Positions 21,754 through 32,800 of a stretch of DNA of 64,000 bases are shown piece by piece. Under the pieces are notes generated by a model. It saw only the letters and a list, made by a program, of their open reading frames with translations. It made no database searches and was not told where the DNA came from. Within the stretch, counting starts at the first letter, position 1; the number at the start of each line of letters is the position of its first letter. This DNA is from Henricia sp. BOLD:AAB3569. Its lineage: Eukaryota; Echinodermata; Asteroidea; Spinulosida; Echinasteridae. The stretch lies in contig JBBELK010000329.1 in assembly GCA_037783545.1 (NCBI GenBank), positions 3,920,501 to 3,984,500 of the forward strand, read 5' to 3'. A program made the position numbers and the translations under genes.

Positions 21754-22301
21754 AAATAAACCTTATCGACGTTCTCAATGCATCATGGGATTGGTTGACC
21801 CGCTAAGTGTGCGTAAACCTATGAGGCGGATGCCAACTCGGCAACTTTTTTACTCATTTTCACGAAAACCAAAAAGAGTTCAAGAATCAACTGCTCACCA
21901 CTTTTTCTTTGATACATATCAAACATATTGACAAACATGTCCCGAAACAGAAATGCTGCAAATGCCAGAAATCATAGGAGATTCCCTTCGTGGTGGGGAG
22001 TCCGTGTAACACGGACTCGCAGTGCAGCACACTCAACCCAACCACGCCGTGGCTATACGGCGTGTGTTGCATTGCGCATGCCGAGCTACGAGCGCGGTAC
22101 TCGGACTATTCCACTATGAAGGAAATCCCCGATGATTTGCAACATTTCTGTTTCAGGACATGTTTGTCAGTATGTTTGAAAGAAAAGGTGTTGAGAAGTT
22201 GCTGAGTTGGCCTCCGCCTCACAGGGTTACGCACACTAGTGCTGGGCGATATTTCTCTTCCATACCATGATGCACTGAGAACGTCGATAAGGTTTATTCT
22301 T
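21754..22301. mobile_element. 548-bp foldback element
   Basis: The ends AATAAACCTTATCGACG and CGTCGATAAGGTTTATT are inverted, with GTTCTCAATGCATCATGG / CCATGATGCACTGAGAAC next. Inner arms around CACGGACTCG and GACATGTTTGTCA also pair. No coding content. Confidence 0.85.
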
Positions 22302-22470
22302 TCCAAAGGTTGAACTTTCCAGCCTAATTTGACGTTTATAACTTCAAATTCACTCTCAGAGATGAATCCTTTTTCTCCTTCTCCCCTCACCTGTTTCCTT
22401 CATCCTACAAACACTTTATCATGTTTATCCCGCATGTTTATCCCGCATGTTCGCGATGCCCGCTTCATCA

Positions 22471-23351
22471 CATCCTCTTAAAACCGTGCCTCTTTAACGC
22501 ACTCCCTGATCGTGCGTACCGAGGCCCTGTTGAAAACAGCCCCAATTCGCTGGGGAACAAGCGACAGAAATCTTGTCGCCTCTCCAGCGTTCGAATTAGC
22601 ACTGGTCCGTCGGCCAAATGACAGTTGAAATCATCTCGGGCCAGTTGGAAAGCCTCCCCAAATGGTCCGGCTGTCCAGTTGAAATAAAACTTGTACCGGG
22701 GAGAACCTTATGACTACCAAATTTTCCTAATTTATTCACTCAAATGTGGTTATTGCAAACATTAAAGGTTGACTGTGTGTAAAAAGAACAACCGGAAATT
22801 TTAACCGGGCCACTTGAAATGCTGACGGGCCAGTGAAGACTTAAGCCAACTGGCCCTGTTGGCCAGTTGGGAAAAAAGTTCAGGGCAAACGCTGCTCTCT
22901 GGACCAATCAGGAAGCTTGGCATTGCAGAGTGCAGACATTCAAATGTAATGCGCGCAAATTGTAAACACCGTGCATGCATACATGTACTCGGTAATGCTG
23001 GCGATTGGCTGCTATTTAAAGCATACAGGGGAATCTGTTCCATTCACATCAGTCAGCATGCATCCCTGTTATTAATTTTAAAAACTGCGGAGTAAATAAG
23101 ATCGTCGCAGGAAATTTTGGTAGGAATGGGACAGTCGTATTAAAGGAACGGAACCCAATACAATTTCTGGAATGTATAGAAATCGTTTCTTTTCGGCATA
23201 ACATGACCAAATTGATTAAATTACATCAAAATTACTCGGGCGTGTAGCTGAACGCAACAGCCGGCTTACTCCACAGATTTGCGTGGATTTCTTTAGGGTA
23301 TTGTAACGTCGCTTAATTAGCAGAGTGGAAATTCCCTGAGATCTCAGGATA
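22471..23351. mobile_element. Mutator-like non-autonomous element, copy 1, 9-bp duplication
   Basis: The element begins CATCCTCTTAAAAC and ends GAGATCTCAGGATA, flanked by GCTTCATCA at 22462-22470 and 23352-23360. It is closely similar over its length to 49496-50077. A 310-bp hAT-like insert at 22585-22894 is absent from the second copy. Inside are GGACCAATCAGG (CCAAT-like), GGCTGCTATTTAAAGC (TATA-like) and a well conserved 3' block ATGGGACAGTC..GGAACGGAACCCAATACAA. No long reading frame is present. Confidence 0.85.
22585..22894. mobile_element. Nested hAT-like insert in the Mutator-like copy
   Basis: Ends CAGCGTTCGAATTAGC and GGGCAAACGCTG share the inverted CAGCGTT terminus; CCAGTTG/CAACTGG motifs repeat inside. 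The second host copy reads straight through (GCCTCTGCTGGACC). Confidence 0.75.
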
Positions 23352-23718
23352 GCTTCATCAGAGTTTTATAGGAAATTTATAAAAACCCGGAGGTCGAAGG
23401 CACCCGGAGATAGATGTAAAATTTATGTTAGAGCTAGAAGAGATATGGAAACGATACTCTGTGAATATAGCAACAATATCTGTTTGTGTGCCGGTTGATC
23501 ACATTTCGCCAAAAGATTTAATATAAAAAGTCGAAATTTTTTGCCCGCCCAGTCCCCACCGGGAGCTCCATTGCGCTTATGTCCCTGTTTTGTCAAACAG
23601 TCATTCCAATTTTGTTAAAGTTTTAAAAATTAATATCTAACTTTAAAAAAAAACATTAGACCTCCGGCTAGGCTACCTCCGGGTTTCAACCACATCCGTT
23701 TTATAGGTTTTACAGTCG

Positions 23719-24041
23719 GGCCAAACAAAATTAATGGTGCGTTTACGGTAACGACCTAAAAAAAATCTAGGTAGGTAGGTAGAAAAATAATTTTATTTTG
23801 TCTTTTTTTTGTTACACTTTAGTTCATGCATTTGCGTGTTGTTTTGCAATCTTTGAAACTCACTATTAACAATATTAACCATGTTCAGTGTAAAAAATGT
23901 TATGTTCATTGGAAATTATTGCAAATAATTTAAAATTATCAACTTGAAAATTGGCAATAAAAGGTTTGAGGTCGGCAATTTGGCCTTAAAAATAACAGGT
24001 AGGTCGGGTTACCGTAAACACACCATTTATTTTGTTTGGCC
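23719..24041. mobile_element. Foldback MITE with GGCCAAACAAAAT ends
   Basis: Left GGCCAAACAAAATTAATGGT and GCGTTTACGGTAACGACC pair with right GGTCGGGTTACCGTAAAC and ACCATTTATTTTGTTTGGCC. Confidence 0.85.
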
Positions 24042-24384
24042 TCACTTCACCCCATTTCCACCATTGCCCACCGGTCCTATGCTATTATTTAGCTGGCAGT
24101 CGGTTGATAACATAGCATAGGCAGGATAAGACTAAGAGTATTAAACTTACTTTAACCATGGAGGAAGAAACTCCTCCATGCTTTAACACTGCGCCAGGGC
24201 AGCGCTGGTTTAAATTTACATTGAAATTGCTTTGTGTCCAATCAACAAAATCAGAAAATTTTCATCCAATTAATTTTAAGCCGAATTTGAGTGCAGTTAA
24301 TTAAAGCAAGAATTTAATTTGACGGTTTCTTTTCTTTGTTTAGTTCGCAATTGGGCGGTCCGACACCCGTTTTTTATAGGCCTA

Positions 24385-24976
24385 AACTTAAAGGGCCCCT
24401 TATTTAGGATTTTTATCAATTAAATCTATGCTTTAAAACCACTCTACTCAGTTAAAGTCATAAAAATCCTGTTTGGAGATTGCTTGGGGGTTAAAACAAA
24501 GGTTTTTTGTTTTTATGCTAATGAAAATATGCATATTCATGACCAAGGTCACGATGTCACAAGAGGCAAACACTGGAAAATCACATTCAACTGTGCACAA
24601 AAGATTCCACTTTTTTCTCAATTTTCCTGAAACTTTTGTAATCCATGGCTGTTGAGTTTGTTTTACATGTTGCCTGCTGTAAGCCATGACAAAACTGGGA
24701 GTAGAAACTGCAGCAATTTGCTACAAGTCCAACTTGAAGTCTTATGTTTTTTCTTAACTTTTCCCTTCTGTCTTCCTTATGTGATGAGCACTCAAAACAG
24801 CGCTCTCTGTCTGTGATTTATTTCAATGAAATCTTCAAAGTTGAAAAATGCCACCTTTTATTGATTTTACATCCAAACGAACAATAGTATGTCTTGCTGA
24901 ACAAGTAATCCGTCATTATGAAGCAAAGCTTAGCCTTAGGCAAAAAGTTGTTTAGCATGTCACAGGCCCTTTAAGT
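24385..24976. mobile_element. Short-TIR element with ACTTAAAGGGCC ends
   Basis: ACTTAAAGGGCC on the left is inverted as GGCCCTTTAAGT on the right; the interior is unique AT-rich sequence. A similar element type (TTAAAGGCCC ends) is at 50622-51152. Confidence 0.6.
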
Positions 24977-25283
24977 AAAAACAAAAATCCCCTGGCACTC
25001 ACTATTTTCGGTTTCTTCCGGAAGGGATACCTCACAAACTCGTATACAACTCTCTGTCCTTCAACGCTGACAAAGCATTCGATTAGTACGAAAACACAGA
25101 GTAAAACAGCAAACAACGAGGATTTGTTACAAGAAAAATTTCCCTCCATTCGAAGCGAATTCACCGCTGTTCGCCAACAACCTGTTTTTTTTTTATTTGG
25201 CGGAGCCATAGAGTTATAAGCCTTACGGCTTAAAATACAACTCATTCCCAGCGCGCCCTCTCGATCTCCGGCGCGCTGGGAAT

Positions 25284-25639
25284 TAGACTGGTTCCCGTCT
25301 ACATATTTCACACAGGAGAATATAAGGGCCCTTTTCCAAATCTCGACTCCGTCTTCAGGCTCCGGCTTCATGCGGCTCCGGCTCCAACCGCCTCCGGCTT
25401 CACTTTAGCAAAGCCAAACCAAAAACCGTTTGGAACACTAGTCGGGCCTAGTAGGCATACCACTCTTTTTCACTGGGGCCAACATTACAAATTATTCGAA
25501 GTCGGACTTGGTCAAGTCTAGTGGCTGGTGTATTTTTTTCCGAAACGCCGGTTTTAGATTGGTTCCCGATCCCTATAGATCGGTTCGCTTATTGCAAAAA
25601 TATTCTCCTGTGTGGAATATGTGGACGGGAACCAGTCTA
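25284..25639. mobile_element. Foldback MITE with TAGACTGGTTCCCGTC ends
   Basis: Left TAGACTGGTTCCCGTC and CACACAGGAGAATAT return inverted as ATTCTCCTGTGTGGAATA and GACGGGAACCAGTCTA. The centre has repeats of GGCTCCGGC. Confidence 0.85.
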
Positions 25640-25866
25640 CCCCGGTTTCAGCTCACCGGGAAGAGGGCGCTATACAGGCGCTTGAAAAGCACAGCCTTAA
25701 AGTTGCATTGCCCGTGTTTCGGTGAAAGGATTAAACAAATTAATTTACACAAGCGAACGAATTTAGAAAGCTTACGTGTCTCTGTAACGAAAAATATCAA
25801 AAACTTAAATTTCCGACGTCGGGAATTGGAGATACAAGCCTTTTTCTTGAAACGTGCTTCCCATGT

Positions 25867-25936
25867 TGTACATGTGCGCGTACGCTCATATGTACATAGT
25901 ATGTGTACAATGTACACATGTACGCGCACATGTACA
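25867..25936. repeat. Cruciform-forming inverted repeat, TGTACATGTGCGCGTAC
   Basis: TGTACATGTGCGCGTAC at the left pairs with GTACGCGCACATGTACA at the right, with further GTACA text between. Confidence 0.85.
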
Positions 25937-26220
25937 TTTACGTCATAACCCTGTCGATTAATTGACCTGCCAGCCTTTTAATCATTTCTTGTTTTTTATC
26001 GACTGGCATTAATCCTTGACGGATTTTTACGTTCTTGGTACCAAATGAAAGCTGATTCTAGAAAAATACCTATTTAACTTTTAAAAACAAATTGTACGCC
26101 CAAATCGGCCCAAACACGGGCAGTGCGACTTTAACAAAAGGCTAGGCACTGGATGGCCCCCAGTTATGGCGGACGTACGAGAAGAGGACTACAACTATCG
26201 GATTGGCAGTCTGTGAAAGT

Positions 26221-26581
26221 CGGACCCTCCGGATCTTTGTTAAATTGATATTTAACGAACAGAAAGTACCTAGTTTGACTTCTAAATACGCTTACATACC
26301 TTTTATTACCATGTATTGCACTAATTTGTAATCATACACCACATCGACTATCCACAAAGTGAAATTTTCGAAGAAATAGGCGTAGGAAGTGCAGGACACT
26401 AAGAAAAAAGAAATTGGTTTTTTTTTTCACGCCGGATCTTTAAAAATAAGGCCTGTACATGGCGGTAAAAGGTATGGAAGCGTATTAAGAATTCAAACTA
26501 AGCACTTTCTGTTCATTAAATAGCCATTTTTGAAAAAGATCCGGAAGATCCGGAAGATCTGGAAGGATCCGGAGGGTCCGT
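26221..26581. mobile_element. Foldback MITE with GGATCCGG arms
   Basis: CGGACCCTCCGGATC at the left is inverted as GATCCGGAGGGTCCG at the right, and GAACAGAAAGTACCTAGTTTG is inverted as CAAACTAAGCACTTTCTGTTC. A short GATCCGGAA repeat lies near the right end. Confidence 0.85.
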
Positions 26582-26998
26582 TTTTCACCCACACCCCACT
26601 TGGTGTATAGCTGGGCTGCGTTCCAAATACGCGAACGTTTGCAAACGTTCGCAACAGCTATTAAAAATACTTTTGTTGCAAAAATTCATCAAGCAGTTCC
26701 TGTTTTATGCTGGTTAAAATGTGCCAAATTTACGTGCGGAATCGTCAATAAAAATAAATAGACAGCAACTTTAAAAATTGTGATGTGATTTTGGTGATAT
26801 TTTGGGGCGAAAAATCTCACTACTGCACAGGTGGATTTGCGTGATATTTGGCACAAATACAAAGAAAACCAGCCCCAATAGGCCTGTACCAAAAATAAAT
26901 CAGCCTGGCAGATTAAATGACAGAAACTAAGGTGCAATTTCACGCAGCAGTCTATCAAGCTTGCAAACTTCGGTTACGGATTTGACCAAGTTGACGTA

Positions 26999-27470
26999 AT
27001 TAGTCAAAAAAATTAATTGCGAAGTTGTATCTAGTGCGCGAATTAAGCAGCCTTTTTTCTAGCTTAGAGACATTATGAAATAAGAAGGGGTCTTAAAATC
27101 GATTTATTCAGACAAGTAGGCACTTTTTGTTACGATTTTTCAGCTGTAATATAAGAAATATTCATGTAGAATCATCATCAATCAGCTTTATCGTCATAGC
27201 AATCGATTTAATTAGTCAAACAAATTAATTGCGAAGTTGTATCCAGTGCCGGAATCAAGCCGCCTTAATCTCAGAGAAATTGGGAAATAAGAAGGGGTCC
27301 TAAAATGTGATTTATTCAGACAAGAAGGCACTTTTAATTTAGATTTTTCAACTGAAGCATAAGAACAACTCATATAGAATCACAATCAACCAGCTTTATA
27401 GTCAAAGCCATCGATTTAATTAGTCAAACAAATTAATTGCGAAGTTGTATCCAGTTGTAAACCGCCTTAG
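26999..27470. repeat. About 210-bp tandem repeat, 2.2 copies
   Basis: AATTAGTCAAA..AATTAATTGCGAAG units begin at 26999, 27210 and 27419. The units are about 85% alike by eye. Confidence 0.85.
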
Positions 27471-27479
27471 ATATGTTTT

Positions 27480-27970
27480 GTGCACGCACATGCGTCGCTT
27501 GAGGGCGCTCTTTGCACCTCCTTCAAAATGGCCGCGAAAATGTCGAAATGGCCTTACGACCAAAAACAATGAATAAGACACGTTTTGTGTCAAATTTGGG
27601 GATTCCGTGGCCTGCTTTTTGGAACAAGAGATGTTCGCCTGCTCGTCTGTTCACGCCAAACTGAGGGGCGCCGAAGCCAGTTGGCACGATCGATTTTGCT
27701 TGCATTAATAAATTTCGTCATGAATCTTTGTGAACAACGACAACGTCGCGTCGGCGCATACCATGGTGGGTCGGCGCCTGTGCATTTGTGCCTGTGGCTG
27801 TGCAGCTTCGCCGCCGAGTGGATTAGGTAATGTTATGCACCTTGTACTGATACTGTCACTGGGGGTCAGACAAGTCGACCGTTGAGACAACTCGACTTGA
27901 GACAAGTCGACCGTTGAGACAACTCGACCGTTGAGACAACTCGACCGTATGTGAGATAAATGGAAAGACA
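27480..27970. other. CpG-containing block, possible promoter or first exon, and short tandem repeat
   Basis: 27480-27830 stands out from the AT-rich surroundings. It has CAAAATGGCCGCGAAAATG, which resembles a YY1-type start-site motif, and a donor-like TTAG|GTAATG at 27828. 27868-27948 repeats a GTTGAGACAACTCGACC-type 17-mer about four times. Whether this starts the plus-strand unit at 29813 is unproven. Confidence 0.3.
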
Positions 27971-29549
27971 AGTCATCATGGACAGTGAACGACAAGGGTG
28001 CAAAAGTCTTGAGATTACAAGGACCCCGATGGTGTGCTTTTAAATGTCTGATTTGGAATTTACGGTAAGGATTTACACATGTGTAGTTGACCTCTTGAGG
28101 GCGTGTAAGAACGGTCCACACGATCGAAGGGGGTTAAAATGTTAAGGGGCTAAAAGTGTATATAGAAAATGATAACGTCCCAATATAAACGTCCAACACT
28201 TTTAGCCTTCTAAAAGTAGGATCCACCAATCAAAACGACGGATTCAAGTTTGCTTGAAGATATATTAAGTTATCAACATTTGAAGTTATCAGAAAAAGTA
28301 GACACTCATAAAATTGTAGATAAAATGAAAATTGTAGTATTTTTAGAAAATTGGCTCACAAATATTGAAATATCGGTAGACATAGGTTTCGAGTAGACAT
28401 AGGTTTCGCGGAAAACGGACGGAATTCGCGGAATCTGCCCTTTGAAACGGAAAACGGGATTTGAGTTTGAAGTAAAAAAAATTGTAAATATAGTGACAAA
28501 AACGTAGGTTTTTTAATGTTATTAAGGCCAAACCTATTGAAATTGATCAAGCTAACTTAACACTGCATTCTTTATTAAGCTTCTTTTTGTTAAACTAAAA
28601 AAGCATCAGAAATCAGACCGTAAAAAGTTACGAGATTCACCGTTGACTCGACCAGATGTACATGTACATGTACATTGCAAATGAATACACGTTAGACGCG
28701 AGGGCAAAATCATCACATTCACGACACGATCTTTACATTTTTTTTCACCCAAATTGCATTTTCTCCCTCCCTGTTATCAACAATTATACTCAAACTAGCT
28801 TACCTACGCTCTATATGAACACACACATTGATTTTTCATCTCGGAAAGGTCTAAAATCAACCATAAACTTTCAACATTTTGTCGCCAAAGCGAAAACAAA
28901 ATGGCTGACAATTTGTTTCTGTGTGGAGGAGAAGAACACGGTGACGTCATGCAATGATACTGCAGTGCAACGGCTGTTACATGTTTCTTGTTTTTGTTGC
29001 AGCGATCAGTCAGTGAGTCAGTGCATTACGTTTTAGAAATTGCCAACTCCGGAACTGAATCGGCCGTTGATTTAAAAAAAAAAATTTACGATCTGCATCT
29101 CAATATAATTCCGTTAAAAAGTTTAACAAAAGTTTTTACAATTGAAAAAAGATATCACAATGCTGGCTTCAAAAAAAAGGAAAGCTGCACCACTTGTGAA
29201 TTTGTCTGCATCTGCGCGGGCAAAGCAGTTCAGTGGCGATTTGTGCATCGTATACAAAAGTTATGTTTATAATCGACTCCCTGGGCATTAACAACCTTTT
29301 ATCTATTAAAGAACATGAAACGGAATTTATTTTGTCTAAAACGGAATTCATGTTTTTCAAAAACGGAATTTGCCCTTTTCTGAAACGGAAAATCATTGGC
29401 CCTATGAACAGGGGCTAGTTTTGTAAACGAAGCTAAAATTAACTTGCGCATTAAAATGGAAGATGCAAAACAGGATTAAGGAGCACGAGAGGTCAATTTG
29501 ACATGTCCTTTTTTTGCTATCGGCTTATCAGAAAGTATAGCTTTACAGA

Positions 29550-29760
29550 AAGTGTGTACCTTGAAGGGGCATCGGGGCCAACTCAGCAGGGCATGAGGCC
29601 ATTGGCCTTGGTAGCCTTGGTTAATGTCAAGGCCTGGGATAGGGTATGCTGGCCAAGTTGGCCTCAGAAAGTGTATATCTTGAAGGGGCATCGAGGCCAA
29701 CTCAGCAGGGCATAAGGCCATTGGCCTTGGTGACTTTGGTTAATGTCAAAGCCTGGATTG
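29550..29760. repeat. Dispersed/tandem repeat family L, two units
   Basis: Two direct units of about 118 bp carry CTTGAAGGGGCATCG, CCAACTCAGCAGGGCAT and GGCCATTGGCCTTGG. Single or double units in either orientation are at 18555-18650 and 48510-48745. Confidence 0.85.
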
Positions 29761-29812
29761 GTTGCATTTCTGTCACAGCAGTTGCTAATTTTTGTTCATT
29801 ATGTATTCACAG

Positions 29813-32800
29813 ATTGGAGATGGAGCCCACAGACTGTGGAGCTTCATATTACACTACAAAAATGGACGTGTTGCCATGGATACTGAAAACACAGGAGAGG
29901 TGAGTTTTTGGCCATCATTCCAATTTTAAACAAACACTTGTATGGTTCAGATACGATGCCCATTTATGGTGACTTTCCACTGTATTAAAACTTGTCTAGC
30001 TTCCGCTTATAGGCATGCATGGGTAGGGCTTCCTCAAATAATAATAATAATAATAACGAACATTTATACTGCGCCGGTATCCGTCATAAATGACGCTCAT
30101 GGCGCATAACAATAAAACAGAATACTTAAACTAACAAAAGAAGGTTAAACATGTGTGTTTTGAGTGCACTCTTAAAATCAGAGAGATTTGTGAGTGAACG
30201 GATGGTCTGAGGAAGTTTGTTCCACAGGAATGGACCAGCATGTAAAAATGATCTATCTCCCCATGTGTTGGTGGTACGTGGAACTGTCAACTGGCAAGCA
30301 CTGGAAGAGCGGAGGTAAAGATGATATAGTGCAGCAAAACTGTAATATAGCCCACCCATGCGAAATCAATTCAATAAAGTGAAGTATGTAAAGGCACCAT
30401 TTTAGTAATAAGCAAACTAGACGCGCCTTGTGTCTGTTTGACATGCCTCTCGTAGTGTAATCTGTGCGGCATCCATACTTGGGATGAGAGAAAAGTCGTA
30501 AGGGCTTTATCTGGATTCCAACCTGACACATGTGACTCACTGGGCAGAAGCTCTACCATCTGAGCTATAAGGCACAGTGGTATACTCCCTCAGATTTTCC
30601 CCAAAACCTCTGCCACACCAGGCAGATGCTCTACCAGCTGAGCCATAAGGCCCATTGGTATACTCCCTCAGATTTTCCCCAAGACCTCTGACTCACCAGG
30701 CAGATGCTCTACCAGCTGAGCTATAAGGCACAGTAGTATACTCCCTCAGGTTTCCCCCAAGACCTATGACACACCAGGCAGATGCTCTACCAGCTGAGCT
30801 ATAAGGCACAGTGGTATACTATGTCAGGTTTTTCCCAAGACCTCTGACACACCAGGCAGACGCTCCACCAGCTGAGCTATAAGGCACAGTGGTATACTCC
30901 CTCAGGTTTTCCCCATGACCTCTGACACACCGGGCAGACGCTCCACCAGCTGAGCTATAAGGCACAGTGGTATACTCCCTCAGGTTTTCCCCCAAGACTT
31001 CTGACACACCGGGCAGATGCTCCACCAGCTGAGCTATAAGGCACAGTGGTATACTCTGTCAGGTTTCCCCCCAAGACCTCTAACACACCAGGCAGACGCT
31101 CCACCAGCTGAGCTATAAGGCACAGTGACCAGTATAGTATATACTCCCTCAGGTTTTCCCCAAGACCTCTGACACACCGCGCAGACGCTCCACCAGCTGA
31201 GCTATAAGGCACAGTAGTATACATGTACACCCTCAGATTTTTCCCAAGACCTATGACACACCAGCTAGGCAGATGCTCTACCAGCTGAACTATAAGGCAA
31301 AGTGGTATACTCCCTCAGGTTTTCCCCAAGACCTCTGACTCACCAGACAGATGAGCTACATGTACAGGGCAGACGGTCTACCATCTGAGCTATAAGGCAC
31401 AGTGGTATACTCCCTCAGGTTTTCCCCAAGACCTCCGACTCACCAGACAGATGAGCTACAGGGCAGACGCTCTACCATCTGAGCTATAAGGCACAGTGGT
31501 ATACTCCCTCAGGTTTTCCTCAAGAACCCAATTGTTCTCTTATTGTTGCATGGGACCGCAACTGAGCAAAGTAACAAACACAATATTTGGTATGGTACCT
31601 AATCACCATTAGCCTCTGTCACACACTCAAGCGTGACCGACTAAAGCGGACAATTGTCAACATGGCGGCCGAACACAAACGCTAAACCCTTTGTTCCATT
31701 CGCCATATTGACATTTGTCCGCTCTCGGTCCTCAATGCGCAAGCGCACTGGTCACGCTTGAGTGATATGACATAGGCTAATTGAAATGAAACAACCAAAC
31801 TATGGGATGAGAAAAAAAATCAGCAACCGCGAGAGTCATGTCAAACGGACATGAGGCGCATCTACCGGTAGTTTGCTTACTAAAATGGCACCTTGAATTT
31901 CTACGGAGGTCAGCCCCTGGTAGAGTAGTCTATCTTGCAGCAGGCATTTAACTTAAATAGTTTGTGTAGTATTCAATTGTTCGTATTCAAATTTATCCAA
32001 ATAAATGCTTAATTTACATATTACTGCACCATTAATTAATACTGACATATTGATGTACTGTTCTTGCCTTAATCAAAATTATGCAAATCTGCTACTTATT
32101 TACATGTCACTGCAGCATGCTAATTTTACTATTTTTCCCTTGCTCATGTATGGTGTCCCTCTGAAACTGAGTTCCAGTTTTGTTTTTTAGAAGTCACATC
32201 ATGGCCATGGTTTCATCATGATGTTACCCAGAATGCCCCAATATTTTCTCATGTTTATTCATGCATGGTGTCCCTCTGAAACCGAGTTCCAGTTTTGTTT
32301 TTTGGAAGTCACATCATGGCCATGGTTTCATCATGATGTTACCCAGAATGCCCCAATATTTTCTTATGTTTATTCATGCATGGTGTATACCCCTGAAACT
32401 GAGTTCCAGTTTTGTTTTTTGGAAGTCACATCATGGCCATGGTTTTATCATGATGATTCCCAGAATGCCCCAATATTTTCTCATGTTTATTCATGCATGG
32501 TGTATACCCCTGAAACTGAGTTCCAGTTTTATTTTTTAGAAGTCACATAGTGGCCATGGTTTCATCATGATGCTACCCAGAATGCCCCAATGCATTAAAT
32601 GAAATGAGTTAATACTGACATCAGGTGTACTATCCTTATCAAAATTTTAATTTTAAAAATTGCTCATTTACATACCATATTTCCTAATGTTTGTTTCTAC
32701 TACGGCATGTTACTCACAGTGGCTCAAGAGTCTAAAAACATTTACTTCCAGCCAAAAAGCTACAAGAGTTGAATACACCTTTCAAAGATTTTTGCAAACT

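Larger units (their letters stand above)
30391..31894. mobile_element. 1.5-kb inverted-repeat element enclosing a tRNA-like array
   Basis: Left end AAGGCACCATTTTAGTAA and AGCAAACTAGACGCGCC, with GTTTGACATGCCTCTCG, is inverted at the right as CGAGAGTCATGTCAAAC, ..AGTTTGCTTA and CTAAAATGGCACCTT. Between the arms lie the twelve-unit array (30530-31527) and a separate small foldback (31609-31785). No transposase frame and no clear target duplication. Confidence 0.75.

Noticed and set aside
25508-25948. A 146-codon plus-strand frame
   Set aside because: It spans the end of a foldback MITE and an inverted repeat; composition (VHVRVRSYVHSM) reflects the GTACA-rich palindrome.
26631-26652. A 22-bp perfect palindrome (GCGAACGTTTG and its complement) as a regulatory site
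   Set aside because: No nearby gene start or repeat copy; a single palindrome of this length is not enough to claim function.
28988-29272. A 94-codon plus-strand frame with a good acceptor just upstream
   Set aside because: Low-complexity Lys-rich composition, no donor before the stop, no recognisable family and AT-rich context; likely chance.
30530-31527. Regular repeat-spacer look suggesting a CRISPR array
   Set aside because: This is eukaryotic DNA; units are continuous tRNA-like tandem repeats with no unique spacers and no cas genes.
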